A stretch of DNA of 64,000 bases. Origin: Siphonodentalium dalli. Lineage: Eukaryota; Mollusca; Scaphopoda; Gadilida; Siphonodentaliidae. The DNA is taken from NCBI GenBank assembly GCA_032622095.1, contig CP136067.1, forward strand, positions 41,769,549-41,833,548, given 5' to 3'. Of this stretch, positions 50,701 through 54,834 are shown piece after piece (within the stretch, counting starts at the first letter, position 1; each line of letters starts with the position of its first letter). The position numbers were made by a program, and so were the translations under genes. A model generated the notes under the pieces. The model worked only from the letters and a program-made list of their open reading frames with translations. It was not told the origin of the DNA and did not search any database.

Positions 50701-53700
50701 ACTATTTTTATGGCTAAATAATTTGGTTGATCCTACAGACGACACCCTTGTCCGATCGTCATCAGATTCCACAATTATCTTCTGGATAACCAGGGTGAGA
50801 GTAATCTAATTTTCCCGAATTTCGTTAAAAAACATTACCACAGGCAGCAATTTGGTATCTTACTCTTTGATCCTCTTTTGCATGACTGAATTGTTTAGCA
50901 ACTGTACAGACATATCCCTCATCTGGTTTTTATATACATGGATATCTCTTCATGCGGATAGCCAGTATTACGTAGGTACTTCAACTTTCTGCATTCCTGT
51001 CATCATTTGAAATATAAAAATTTACCTGATACATGCACCCTTCAAAATTTGTTTCGTCGTATCTATTTTAATGACCCGTATGGTAATATTGATACAGATA
51101 TATTTGTCAAACATTTCTTTGTACAATATACAGGTATTTAGTTTGTAACTATATCTAGAAATATATAATAGTAGCTCGTGGACCCCACTTCGTCCGGGAT
51201 GTTCCCCTCTGATTTTCGGAGAAATGCGCGATTTAACCTTGAATTGACTATTTTAAAGGTGAAGGTCATGTCGGGGTCACGATTTGACCCGTCCAAAACA
51301 CTCCCCGGACAAAAGTCACGACAAAAGTACCCGTCGAAATCCGCCCGGCTTTATACCCGATTTGACCTTGAATTGACAATTTTGAATGTCAAGATCAGGT
51401 CAGGGTCATGATTTGACCCACCCGAAACACTCCTGGGACAAAAGTAACAGTAGGTATCAAATTTCGTTGAAATACTTCCGTTTTACCAGATTTGACCTTG
51501 AATTGATCTTTTTGAATGTCAAAGTCAGGTGGGGATCAAGATTTGACCCGTCCAAAATACTCCCTGGAAATAATTTCCCCTAGGTATCAAATTTCGTCAA
51601 ATCTGTCCGGCAGTTTTCCCGGCCATAGCTAACAGACAAACAGACAGACAAATGTCCAAAATATATATTAAACTAGCTGATGTACTCGACTTCGTTCGGG
51701 CTAGTTAGGGATTTTTTTTGTGATCGCCTCCATCTGGACAGTACCCAGTATATACAGCGTCTGGCCAAACTATTGTTCAATTGGTCCAGAAACATGCCTA
51801 TATCAGCACGTTCGAGAACATGGTCCCACGTGAAATTGGACCCGTCCATATTGCTCCCGGGATCGAAGTAGTCCTACACACAAATTTTTAGTCGGATCGG
51901 TCAAGGTCCAGAAACATGCCTATGAGCGTGGTCAAGTTGACACGTTAAATACCAAATTCGAGCAGTGTTAGAGTCTATAACACATACACACATGCATTCA
52001 CGCATACAGACATACATACATACATACATACATACATACAGGTGTTTCAAAATGTATAATCGATAGCTACAACAATTCTATGGTAGATAGTTCACGGCCG
52101 ACCTGATGCATGCATCTTAGTTTTCTTGTTATCAAATTAACAGCCATTGGGTATTTTATAGACTTGGCGATCGGAACGTGGTGAGAGGGCGTGGGCTTGT
52201 CAAACAATGGTGAACACCTTCAACTGTTGGACATTTAACAGGTCTGACAATTCAAAATTATAGCTATAATAGCCACATGTAGCCATTGTAGCTACATATG
52301 GCTATTGGTGATGGATGAATCTGATTGAAGAGCGATAACTCAATCCAACAAACACTCGTTGAAATATACAATAACATGATTTGATTAGTAAGTTAATATA
52401 GTTTGCCATTTTCATGCATAATTAACACAATAGTCCAACATTGTTACTTTTTCCTGAAAAGTGTACCTAAGGACAAGAATAGTAGATCATATATTGATGG
52501 ATGCGAGTCCCATATCACATAGTATAACAGATTTCCAAACAGATACACGTGCTTAGTTATGATTGCCGGATATTCCGCAAGCTGGTGCAACCGAAATGAC
52601 ACAGGCAGTGGTTTCGTTAGTTGCTATAAAATACTACCTCTCACCCTTATAGTTGGAACAGCTCGCGGTAATGCTTACGCGCCATACCAATTGGTAAAAT
52701 ATTGTTTCACGATAGTCAAATGTAGCTACAATAGCTACATATAGCTATAGTAGATATACTTGGGAATTGCCAGACCTGTTTAATTCTGGCCTAACACAAC
52801 ATTAATTGTAGTTATAGACTACATTGTTCTTCTGATTTACGATATAGTAATGGTGTTTGTGTATTGTTGTTTAGACCAAAAGTGGAGTATCTTCATAGTT
52901 TCTCCGCACAGTTACCAACGTGGTAGTCACGTGATACAATTTGAGAAAAACCAGTGTGTGTGTATGAAACATTCAAGAACATATATATTTTTGAAAAATA
53001 TAATAATGCCTGCGCTGGTGATTCTAAAACGAGGTGAATATCCATCTTGAATATAGTCGATTTTCAACAGCTAATACAACCAGTATTAAACATATTTCGC
53101 AATAGATATGTTTTTGAATGTTTGATACGCATAATGGCTTTTCTCCGATATGTTCAGTTTATCAGAACACTGCGAAAAAGTCAAATTAAACAGATATAAC
53201 GGTACGTTTTGTTAGCAGCATCAGTTTGCCATAACAGCGTCATAGCAATTCAGTAACACATTAGCAGGAACACTTGACGAGGGGTGCAAATGTGCATGTT
53301 TAATGGCCACCGTGAGCCGCACCGGTTTGAAGAGTTCAGTAGGCAACAAAGTTCTCAGATAATTTCTATTTAATTAATATAGTTAACTGACGTAGGTATA
53401 CAGTTGAACATGGGCGACGATATTAGTCCCGTGTATGGGCACAACAACGTGTGGACTCCTGGTAGATGGTAGAGTGGGCGTGAACTTGCCGTGAAGTCAC
53501 TAAACTCGGCTCGTGGCTTTATCCAAACCACCGAATTTGCTGGTCTCATAAATCATAGGGGTAATAAAATGTAATCACATAAGTTATCCGCGACACGGGA
53601 TAGTAACATGACTGTTTTCAATTTAATGCTCATAATTAGTATTCTAATATCGCGATGTTCCATCATGAGGAGACATACCTCATTAGACTACTGCGGGTCT

Positions 53701-53940
53701 TACCAGGTGTGCTCATTGTTTGTAATTAGGGTTAGTTAGCACAGCGAAGAAGGAAGTTAAAGAATTTAGAAAGGTTAGAAGGGTATTAAAGAATTAAGGG
53801 CCAGATATAATATCGTTAACGGCATTCTGTCACAATACTTAAATAAAATACAACCACTTACCAACATCCGATGTGAAGAGAACAACGAAAAATATCGTTG
53901 CTACATGTATGCATCCAAAACGTAGAACTGGCATGTCCAT
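8376..53940 (-). CDS. VWDE-like secreted protein gene, seven exons found, 3' part missing
   Basis: Join of 53862-53940, 42619-42840, 22077-22244, 20633-20704, 19039-19274, 17352-17465 and 8376-8717 on the minus strand gives 1233 nt, or 411 codons with no stop. Exons 1 to 4 end in phase 1 and exons 5 to 7 in phase 0, and each next exon supplies the complement. Layout: signal peptide (about 1-25), D8C domain split by intron 2 (about 35-157), a Cys/Gly linker (158-180), then two extracellular beta-rich segments (181-411) with FRWFVNG, PEFYAGIE and WNNYDVP landmarks. This order matches the N-terminal half of invertebrate VWDE-like proteins. The VWD and EGF parts would lie further left. The role is extracellular, possibly matrix or adhesion, but this is inference. 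Introns range from 328 nt to 20.4 kb and are full of transposons. A second, related gene contributing some exons cannot be excluded. Confidence 0.7.
8812..8950. repeat. Near-perfect long hairpin, 63-64 nt arms
   Basis: Arms 8812-8874 and 8887-8950 are inverted copies around a 12-nt loop. They include TTGCACGGCTTG/CAAGCCGTGCAA, GTGACTATGCCA/TGGCATAGTCAC and GAGGAATAGTCCCC/GGGGACTATTCCTC. It lies about 95 nt from the acceptor of exon 7, inside intron 6. A related GC-richer stretch with TAGTCACGTGAGATAAAATA ends near 9685, so 8805-9690 may be one element. Confidence 0.8.
8951..9935. other. Rest of the hairpin element and intron DNA
   Basis: Holds a T tract of about 25 nt near 9077-9101, a (GTT)n patch near 9200 and, at 9500-9690, sequence with CACTATCGATAATAGTGA that fits a transposon end. 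No exon seen. Confidence 0.4.
9941..10735 (+). repeat. Tandem repeat of about 200-331 bp, three copies
   Basis: The marker GAACACTTTATTTCA starts units at 9941, 10153 and 10484. Units 2 and 3 share the Y-rich stretch before ATGTATATGCATGCACATAT, then GATATTTTACT, GAGCCTTTATTTAGCGGG-like and CTGCGTGC(A/G)CTT(C/T)GCGCAC. Unit 1 lacks the GC-rich part, so the array grew by unequal steps or the insert is younger. Confidence 0.75.
11036..11148 (+). repeat. Tandem repeat of about 55-59 bp, two copies
   Basis: Two units beginning CCCATTCCCAACGACG and containing AACGTTCGAGTCTTGACTC then CACCCCA. The second carries a 4-nt insertion. It lies in intron 6. Confidence 0.7.
11149..11880. other. Intron 6 DNA with a possible transposon tail
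   Basis: At 11400-11580 there is a run with a (CA)n patch, CAGACATACGACGGG and TATATATATAGATAAGC that looks like the 3' tail of a dispersed repeat. Nothing else is recognised. Confidence 0.35.
11881..12006. repeat. Long hairpin, 54-nt arms
   Basis: Arms 11881-11934 and 11953-12006 are inverted copies with about 8 mismatches, separated by 18 nt. The inner 38 nt, including ATGAAAACAGTTTGTGAAC and its complement, are nearly perfect. I see no flanking duplication or coding. It could be a foldback miniature element or a hairpin RNA source. Confidence 0.8.
12007..12540. other. Intron 6 DNA
   Basis: AT-rich, no exon or repeat boundary seen. Confidence 0.4.
12541..12828. mobile_element. TTAA-flanked MITE with 14-bp TIR
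   Basis: TTAA at 12541-12544 and 12825-12828 bracket perfect inverted ends, CCTCTTCGCTGCTA (12545-12558) and TAGCAGCGAAGAGG (12811-12824). The interior of about 250 bp is non-coding. A TTAA target duplication is typical of piggyBac-like (and Kolobok) elements, so this is probably a non-autonomous member. Confidence 0.85.
12829..13450. other. Intron 6 DNA
   Basis: AT-rich. No exon, TIR or known repeat seen. Confidence 0.4.
13455..14125 (-). pseudogene. L1/Tx1-type ORF1 protein fragment (coiled coil and RRM-like)
   Basis: Read minus-strand across two frameshifts. The first part (near 14080-13900) has INQKLDTMATKEYT and LNQSITKLKAYF, with heptad-like spacing as in an ORF1 coiled coil. The second (near 13750-13580) has LTRKDIIRIFGLAKVYAQES, then CISLLIDKLSVTVTQEHI and RIGKYPTD followed by RSLVRNFV. 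This is the order of the RRM-like and C-terminal domains of L1 ORF1 proteins, which coat the LINE RNA. Stops show it is dead. ORF2 does not follow here. It may belong to the same family as the ORF2 remnants at 3850-5850 and 22440-23660. Confidence 0.7.
14126..14790. other. Intron 6 DNA
   Basis: No recognisable exon or repeat. Confidence 0.35.
14801..16581. mobile_element. Inverted ends rich in GTTTAAAC (possible 1.8-kb TIR element)
   Basis: The left end reads GGATTCGTCATGTCCGGTTT. The right end, reversed, reads CCGATTCGTCATCTCAGGTT. GTTTAAAC occurs three times within 60 nt of the left end and three times in the last 140 nt at the right. The interior has no coding. The right end abuts the TTAA foldback element at 16587. 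Whether this is one element or two related ones is unclear because a third, shorter pair lies at 16141-16470. Confidence 0.5.
16141..16470. mobile_element. Inner MITE with GGATTCGTCATCT ends
   Basis: Ends GACGGATTCGTCATCT (16141-) and AGATGACGAATGCGTC (to 16470) are imperfect inverted copies, and they match the outer pair at 14801/16581. Length is about 330 bp with no coding. It is probably a nested copy of the same family. Confidence 0.55.
16587..16939. mobile_element. TTAA-flanked foldback element, 353 bp
   Basis: TTAA at 16587-16590 and 16936-16939. The two halves are near-complete inverted copies: AAAGGGGTACTGTACACTAA outward, then CCGGCCATTTATGGGACCAT, ATCCATGGCTC/GAGCCATGGAT and AACATGGTAATT/AATTACCATGTT close to the centre (about 16770). 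The single strand could fold into one stem of about 150 bp. No coding of its own. The open frame inside is a by-product. Confidence 0.85.
17352..17465 (-). CDS. VWDE-like gene, exon 6
   Basis: 114 nt, phase 0 on both sides. The acceptor GTGAG is weak, with little pyrimidine tract. The donor GTAAGA is good. It encodes AEQFQVSCSIRARSS then TPGNWYDSPEFYAGIE. The 'C-S-I-R-A' strand and the E-F-Y-A-G-I loop match the VWDE-like segment between the two beta units. It continues exon 5 (GFK) into exon 7 (VVGSQVLT). Confidence 0.75.
17518..18250 (-). pseudogene. Endonuclease domain of an RTE/CFDP2-type LINE, degraded
   Basis: Minus-strand reading across a few stops gives the endonuclease-exonuclease-phosphatase fold in order. 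The pieces are NVRTMLQKGKFDNI, MNIHILGVSEVRWK (catalytic Glu), GGVGIIVGAETAETI, SDRVTITKLQGKPFDIGII, MGDVNAKVGNRRIEDIVG (the usual DFN changed to DVN), VEWCREHGITVPNTWFQN, and ADCDSDHTQ (catalytic Asp-His pair). Its origin as a target-nicking endonuclease is clear. No RT follows. It ends about 50 nt from exon 6, inside intron 5. Confidence 0.8.
18251..19038. other. Intron 5 DNA
   Basis: No exon or recognised repeat. Confidence 0.4.
19039..19274 (-). CDS. VWDE-like gene, exon 5
   Basis: 236 nt. The acceptor TTTTTACAG is strong and the donor GTAATT is moderate. It takes the last two bases of a split Ser codon and ends in phase 0. It encodes YYPNETYVPVVEPELVEG, then LSFSCRFSIP, DFRWFVNGVMYKEC and DWTNRGNSIGFK. 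The 'P-V-V-x-P-x-L' start and 'F-R-W-F-V-N-G' strand are typical of the immunoglobulin-like segment after D8C in VWDE-like proteins. Two Cys could pair. Confidence 0.78.
19275..20250. other. Intron 4 DNA
   Basis: Carries a plus-strand open frame of 102 codons (19343-19651) without a recognisable motif, probably chance. No exon seen. Confidence 0.4.
20254..20395 (+). mobile_element. SINE/LINE 3' tail
   Basis: Contains AACTTTGAGCGCTTTG, then AAAGGCGCTTTACAAATGCT and a (ATT)n end. This is a widespread 3' tail of animal SINEs and their partner LINEs, used by the LINE RT for priming. No tRNA-like head is evident. Confidence 0.6.
20633..20704 (-). CDS. VWDE-like gene, exon 4 (Cys-rich linker)
   Basis: 72 nt with acceptor TTCCAG and donor GTAAAT. 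Phases fit exon 3 (one base G) and exon 5 (two bases GT). It encodes TERACPAGETSADGNYPGC then HSNS. The pattern C-P-x-G-E-x-S-x-x-G-x-x-P-x-C follows D8C domains in VWDE-like proteins. Small, but both its phases and its motif support it. Confidence 0.75.
21296..21516 (+). mobile_element. tRNA-like SINE with CAATCAATCAA tail
   Basis: The head CCTCGGCGGCATAATCTG with GAGTTGCGAGTTACTCGCC recalls a degenerate tRNA-type promoter (A and B boxes). The tail ends TGAAAGCGACATTAAACCAC then AATCAATCAA, a common invertebrate SINE ending. It lies in intron 3. Confidence 0.5.
21517..22076. other. Intron 3 DNA
   Basis: No exon or repeat recognised. Confidence 0.4.
22077..22244 (-). CDS. VWDE-like gene, exon 3 (second half of D8C domain)
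   Basis: 168 nt with acceptor TTTGAAG and donor GTATGT. It takes two bases to finish a Gly codon and ends with one base. It encodes PIPVENDGIVLRQLCI, then GSCCSPLYQMELKNC and YLVYNIVTLSMSCPHAFC. Six Cys (including the adjacent CC) and the V-Y-N/K-L strand match the C-terminal half of the D8C domain as in uromodulin and OIT3. Confidence 0.82.
22440..23660 (+). pseudogene. Tx1-like LINE, 3' part of ORF2 (post-RT region)
   Basis: Plus strand, several frames. PIQTIPDPIGN and EIHSLLHKFIWRNKSDRIS are followed by KMINLTNFIR, the 'F-I-W' segment after the RT core in Tx1/L1 elements. Then come RQAVISTAIYFAISLE, near 23240-23340 DTKFRWLQFRINTRIFGTKA, and at the end FIYRAKMREEKLIVANLKSE. The C-terminal Cys-rich region is lost. 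It is dead and truncated. It lies at the 3' start of intron 2 and borders the Jockey-like remnant at 23.95 kb. Confidence 0.75.
23661..23949. other. Short intron stretch between two LINE remnants
   Basis: May include the 3' untranslated end of the Jockey-like element. No gene seen. Confidence 0.3.
23950..24893 (-). mobile_element. Jockey-like LINE (outer element), 3' half: RT palm to C terminus
   Basis: Minus-strand frames give TKMLSLIS, QRSIKVRVGEEISDSVNL, KAGTHQGSVLSKLLYIYVND, SQFVDDLGIW (the YADD box as FVDD), WCSKWRIKLNAKKKTQLILF, LLGITIDQKL and ALQENTQTPIRALHKAADIP. This is the second half of the RT whose first half is at 29.4-31.1 kb. The break falls at 24.89 kb, where a second LINE inserted. 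The last recognisable residues are ELELRKTQLTKTNNKQTN near 24040. Confidence 0.8.
24894..29395 (-). mobile_element. Nearly complete L2/CR1-like LINE nested in the Jockey-like LINE
   Basis: Minus strand, about 4.5 kb. One long ORF starts at ATG 28531. Endonuclease region: NILNLNFRSLSANWDKLN, DIIGLTEVFK, GRGGVAVYVNDNLPYK, LFGDFNIDLL and DVSDHLACFY. RT: NNYRPISILPIFSK, YGFRSKHSTYHP, LFVDFSKAFDSINHEILL, LGPLLFLIYVND, then LLSFADDTTLY with the catalytic FADD at 26260-26271, and a C-terminal thumb ending at 25384. Only four lesions were seen: TAA near 28329 and near 25724, and two frameshifts near 27100 and 27010. It is therefore young relative to its host element. Behind the ATG lies about 860 bp of non-coding DNA, presumably the 5' UTR. 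The 3' UTR has a hairpin (24987-25027) and the end is ATAGTCATAGTCAC. No ORF1 was found. Confidence 0.85.
24987..25027 (-). other. 3' UTR stem-loop of the nested LINE
   Basis: GGGGAC pairs with GTCCCC, followed inward by GCA/TGC, or alternatively by GCAAGAAG with CTTCCTGC (one mismatch). About 90 nt remain to the 3' end. A 3' hairpin near the tail is expected for L2/CR1-type LINEs, where the RT recognises it to start reverse transcription. Confidence 0.6.
29396..31137 (-). mobile_element. Jockey-like LINE (outer element), 5' half: endonuclease and RT start
   Basis: Minus strand from 31137. It reads NLNIAHTNANIIRARKQELI, GINFSFPGFNTHRK, AGGGVAILVRHRIKY, FLGDLNAKH, GSDHYPVELYI, then a linker and the RT start KAKPKKAPGDDELTFGIIK, PKPDKDHN, LGKLFERIISTRILNHIE and FLDVEKAFDSVWHHGLR. 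Two or more frameshifts (near 30740 and 30340) show decay. The RT stops abruptly after LR, and its continuation is at 24.89 kb. The 5' end coincides with the MITE at 31138. Confidence 0.8.
31138..31599. mobile_element. MITE family A, copy 1 (462 bp)
   Basis: TIR GGTTACACTGGTGTAAAT at 31138 and its perfect complement ending at 31599. Flanks are TTTA left and TAAA right, so TA is a possible duplication. The interior matches copy 2 (32482-32930) over nearly its whole length with small indels. It is non-coding, so a non-autonomous DNA transposon. Confidence 0.85.
31764..32171 (+). other. Unidentified open frame between two MITE copies (135 codons)
   Basis: An open frame with fairly balanced composition (LEDLQDSFHERTSDDVMS, LSPDLISGASSTSVTL, SEHGRLKYDIF) between the two family-A MITEs. 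I recognise no domain. It might be a captured exon, a TE gene piece or chance. Confidence 0.2.
32482..32930. mobile_element. MITE family A, copy 2 (449 bp)
   Basis: Starts GGTTACACTGGTGGAAAT and ends ATTTACACCAGTGTAACC. TTTA at 32478-32481 and at 32931-32934 is a perfect 4-bp target duplication (or TA within it). Highly similar to copy 1 and in the same orientation. Confidence 0.87.
32931..34029. other. Intron 2 DNA
   Basis: No gene or element recognised. A (TGGA)n patch lies near 33340. Confidence 0.35.
34030..34361 (-). mobile_element. Partial copy of the GGGGTTCACG TIR element (complete copy 59729-60276)
   Basis: Read on the minus strand from 34361: GGGGTTCACGGTTACATGG, GGCATATAATCGCGACCAC, GTGATGTTCGATTGAATATC, then a stretch rich in GCGAAATA and ending TTAAAGAGCG near 34045. 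All match the complete element near 59729-60056. The second inverted end is missing. Confidence 0.7.
34570..38001 (+). mobile_element. Non-LTR retrotransposon, endonuclease and RT, inactive
   Basis: Plus strand. Endonuclease pieces: VCYDVGDHAELI, LLLTGDFNARTNNHSG (34800s), SSDRTVIDYAVGSKK and EDHCPLFSYI. A linker follows with KSFWYKLDSM. RT: GLFPEDWALGLIQHIYK, GSYRGITLLSCFAKLF, TQIGFRKGHSTVYNIF, FIDFRKAFNTVWRDAL, LLYADDRVILS with YADD at 36736-36747, FKYLGIIF, LPLDILFKLFDTMVMP then ILYGSEVWCFE (given as read, MLYGSEVWCFE). A long C-terminal region runs to 37748. The tail is AATAAACAATCAACAATCAA. Stops and frameshifts near 35660, 36000, 36300, 36570, 36915 and 37263 kill it. The clade is not certain. 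The RT signature is common in marine invertebrate LINEs. Confidence 0.8.
38004..38345 (+). repeat. Diverged repeat, copy 1 (copy 2 at 52968-53290)
   Basis: Shared landmarks in order: ACATTCA(T/A)GAAC, ATAATG(G/C)CTGCGCTGGT, CAACAGCTAA(C/T)ACAACCA, TTCGCAATAGATAT, GATATGTTCAG, ACGGTAC, CATCAGTTTGCC and ACACTTGA. Many substitutions and indels separate them. It starts right after the LINE tail. No coding sense seen. Confidence 0.65.
38774..38970 (+). repeat. Tandem repeat of about 67 bp, three copies
   Basis: Units contain CATATGA(C/T)ACATG(C/T)CG, then AACTCA, ATTCATTAACTTAACGC and GTCTCATAG(C/T)ATATGA. Three units follow one another. Confidence 0.75.
39050..40255 (+). mobile_element. GC-rich retroelement fragment with a lone ORF1/gag-like gene
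   Basis: A coding frame from ATG 39280 to TAA 40088 with one frameshift near 39580. The N-terminal third is basic (PPKRKTPARRRRDAARRAKW, KKKKG). The middle is Pro/Ser/Asp-rich. The C-terminal part has INNREFFLLRDHHIYRGPDE then IIKILGENIF. It ends in a Ser-rich and Lys tail. A basic, 'RRDAARR' start and a short conserved C-terminal block is known from ORF1/gag-like proteins of invertebrate retroelements. I name no family. No endonuclease or RT follows. About 150 bp later comes AATAAATAAA. GC content is well above the neighbouring DNA. Confidence 0.5.
40596..42608. mobile_element. 2.0-kb DNA element with about 48-bp TIRs, host of a nested hAT element
   Basis: The left end AATAGAGACCTTTCGCAAAA, then CTCACGTTTACGATTACGGA and TACGGATAG, is mirrored at 42608 by CTATCCGTATTCGTAATCGT and AACGTGAGG(A)TGCGAAAGG, then TCTCTATT. 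Ends have one short indel. No transposase frame and no clear target duplication. The right end lies 10 nt inside intron 2 from the donor of exon 2. Confidence 0.8.
41207..42031. mobile_element. hAT-type non-autonomous element with 8-bp target duplication
   Basis: CACATACA at 41199-41206 and 42032-42039 is a perfect 8-bp target duplication. The ends CAGAGACGTGGC and GCCACGTCCTTG are imperfect inverted copies. 8-bp duplications and CA(G)NG...ends fit the hAT superfamily. The inside contains a G13 tract (41223), a C24 tract (41524-41547), and repeated blocks of about 200 bp marked by GTGGCCA(A/G)T(A/C)AAAAAC. Each carries TTGGAAATTTCCAA-like palindromes. No transposase. Confidence 0.85.
42619..42840 (-). 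CDS. VWDE-like gene, exon 2 (first half of D8C domain)
   Basis: 222 nt. The acceptor ATACTTTCAG before 42840 is chosen over a second AG at 42834 because only it fits the phase of exon 1 (G + TT = Val). The donor GTGAGA is at 42618. It encodes NSVLPPLDPCASHSILP, then GYRSVNYVGSVRLCDRN, IPGWYRVQTPAGMEIATSC and VDLGHCATYFPIWMMG. The start D-P-C, the P-G-W-Y-R-F/V turn and the C-x(5)-C pair are the classic first half of D8C. Transposons abut both sides. Confidence 0.85.
42858..43224. mobile_element. MITE family B, copy 1 (367 bp)
   Basis: TIR GGTTACAATACACC at 42858 and GGTGTATTGTAACC ending at 43224. The interior matches copy 2 at 44108. The first 42 nt (GGTTACA, AAATG, CATAGGCC(C/T)CAGTGTTAA) also resemble the start of family A at 31138, so the two families are related. 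It ends 17 nt from the acceptor of exon 2. Confidence 0.82.
43225..44107. other. Spacer between two family-B MITEs, itself with inverted ends
   Basis: The spacer begins TATAGTG and ends CACTATA. With the adjoining TIRs this gives a perfect 21-nt inverted repeat (GGTGTATTGTAACC plus TATAGTG against its complement). It may be a larger element with the MITEs as ends. No coding recognised. Confidence 0.4.
44108..44527. mobile_element. MITE family B, copy 2, right end lost
   Basis: Same order as copy 1 up to GCCAGGGGAAATCACT, but the last 40 nt with the right TIR are missing. An 84-nt segment (about 44260-44343) is present here and absent from copy 1, next to CTTGTAAAC. Confidence 0.78.
44528..47555. 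other. Intron 1 DNA
   Basis: No exon or element recognised. A plus-strand open frame at 45213-45557 holds many Cys but no known pattern. A (CAA)n patch lies at 46197-46215. Confidence 0.35.
47560..48128. mobile_element. Block with repeated GGTTTTGATCAAAACC palindromes
   Basis: The perfect 20-nt palindrome TTGGTTTTGATCAAAACCAA occurs at 47604-47623 and 47981-48000, and with one change at 48037-48056. Related pieces (GGTATTGATCAATACC, GGTTTTTATCAAAACC, TTTTTGATCGAAACC) surround them on both sides of a 250-bp core. This is the pattern of subterminal binding sites in a non-autonomous DNA transposon. Exact ends are not clear. Confidence 0.55.
48129..49428. other. Intron 1 DNA
   Basis: No exon or element recognised. 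Confidence 0.35.
49429..49725 (+). repeat. Tandem duplication, period about 171 bp
   Basis: Copies near 49429-49552 and 49602-49725 share GAGACATACAT(A/G)ATTTATA, CTGTTAACAAAAGATATCAA, ATACATGACAAAGATGACTC and GTTTATAAAGTGAACATAAA with only a few changes. Recent by its similarity. Confidence 0.85.
49726..51171. other. Intron 1 DNA
   Basis: No exon recognised. 49740-51160 has the look of a diverged dispersed repeat (CCGATCATCACCAAACTTCA, GTCCGATCGTCATCAGATTC) but I cannot delimit it. Confidence 0.3.
51172..51671 (+). repeat. Dispersed repeat with three 130-bp internal units, copy 1
   Basis: Starts TAGCTCGTGGACCCCACTTC then GTCCGGG. Three units marked by GATTT(A/G)ACCTTGAATTGA begin at 51230, 51359 and 51489, each followed by GATTTGACCC(G/A)(T/C)CC(A/G)AAA and CTCC(C)(C/T)GGA. 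It ends ACAGACAAACAGACAGACAA. The opening and tail recall 3' parts of animal retroelements. I do not assign a family. Confidence 0.6.
51672..52045 (+). repeat. Same dispersed repeat, copy 2, ending in (CATA)n
   Basis: Starts CTAGCTGATGTACTCGACTT then CGTTCGGG, carries GGACCCGTCCATATTGCTCC, and ends in about seven CATA units near 52040. It follows copy 1 directly, so two copies inserted head to tail or one was duplicated. Confidence 0.6.
52235..52783. mobile_element. TTAA-flanked TIR element with TGTAGCTA palindromes
   Basis: TTAA at 52235 and 52780-52783. Inverted ends of about 75 nt: AACAGGTCTGACAATTC at left against AACAGGTCTGGCAATTC reversed from the right, then ATAGCTAT, TAGC(C/T)A and TTGTAGCTACAT. 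The interior is non-coding. Confidence 0.8.
52968..53290 (+). repeat. Diverged repeat, copy 2 (copy 1 at 38004-38345)
   Basis: Landmarks as listed for copy 1, in the same strand and order. This copy lies in intron 1, about 570 nt downstream of exon 1. Copy 1 lies in intron 2. Confidence 0.65.
53291..53861. other. Start of intron 1
   Basis: No repeat or exon recognised. A purine-rich stretch lies near 53745-53800. Confidence 0.4.
53862..53940 (-). CDS. VWDE-like gene, exon 1 (signal peptide)
   Basis: ATG at 53938-53940, with donor G|GTAAGT at 53861. 26 codons and one base. The sequence MDMPVLRFGCIH then VATIFFVVLFTSDV is a short N region, a hydrophobic core of about 10 residues and a polar end, as in a signal peptide. 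It joins exon 2 (G + TT = Val) without a break and puts the D8C domain right behind the cleavage region. Evidence is the phase, the signal peptide and an upstream TATA box. No similarity supports it on its own. Confidence 0.6.
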
Positions 53941-54015
53941 TATTGGCAATAATTACATTAAAACTATTCGTGATACAAACTCGGTTGACCATATGTTGTA
54001 TATGGTGGCCGGTGT

Positions 54016-54024
54016 CCTCTTATA
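54016..54024 (-). promoter_or_regulatory. Possible TATA box of the VWDE-like gene
   Basis: TATAAGAGG lies 76 nt before the ATG of exon 1 on the minus strand. Transcription would start near 53990 and give a leader of about 50 nt. A single motif in AT-rich DNA, so only suggestive. Confidence 0.35.
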
Positions 54025-54834
54025 GCTTCTTGTAATGGCTGGTCTGAATGCCCTTCCTCCAAATCTGTGAGTTGACAAGAAAATGACTGCTGATTAGATG
54101 GCAGTATAAGGGGAACACTTCCTGGTTTATTTTCAGGGGGGCTTTGTCGGCGAGTATACATTAATCACGCAAGCATAAACATTGATTAAATCTACTACAA
54201 TTTGCAATAGCATGCTGTCAATAATCTATCACAATTGGAATTCTATTTCATAGTAAGTAACAGTCAATTATATTGAATTTCGAGACGTCTGCAGTTTTCA
54301 ATGAACATAATTGTTTGGCAGAATGCCTGCCATAAAGCCCCGTGAAATTGTGTTTGTTGTATAACTTCCCGGTCCGGTTGCGGGAATAAAAATATATGTG
54401 GTAAACACCTTGAAGGTCATGTAAGCATGACGGGTTGGAACCTGAAATTATTCCCCGTTTGTTACACATTCCGATCCGGTTATGCATTGAGATGAACATA
54501 TGTCGATAAATGAGTTAAATACTTCGATGTGCCCTTCGTATGCCACCGAGAGACCTGTTTCAGTCACAGAATTAGATCAGCCGCCGAACCCAAATTTATG
54601 GTTAATACATGTGTACGTGTATCAAGTTATTCTGTCGGGTGGATTGCGATGGTCTAGGGTATCCTTCTGAAGACTCCACCGAAATTCACAAGATGGTGGT
54701 CAAAATGGCCGAACGTGTCACAAGAACATGAGTGTTATCGCCAAGAAGAGGAGGGAACATTAAACAAACAGAATTTAAACAATATCTTTTCACACATTAC
54801 AAAATATAGTTAGATCTAAATAAACTTGGGTTGG
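54025..54834. other. Upstream flank of the VWDE-like gene
   Basis: No gene or element recognised. It may hold promoter elements, but none can be named. Confidence 0.35.

Noticed and set aside
51230-51600. Regularly spaced repeats that might suggest a CRISPR-like array
   Set aside because: The units are about 130 bp, adjoin each other without unique spacers and lie in an animal intron.
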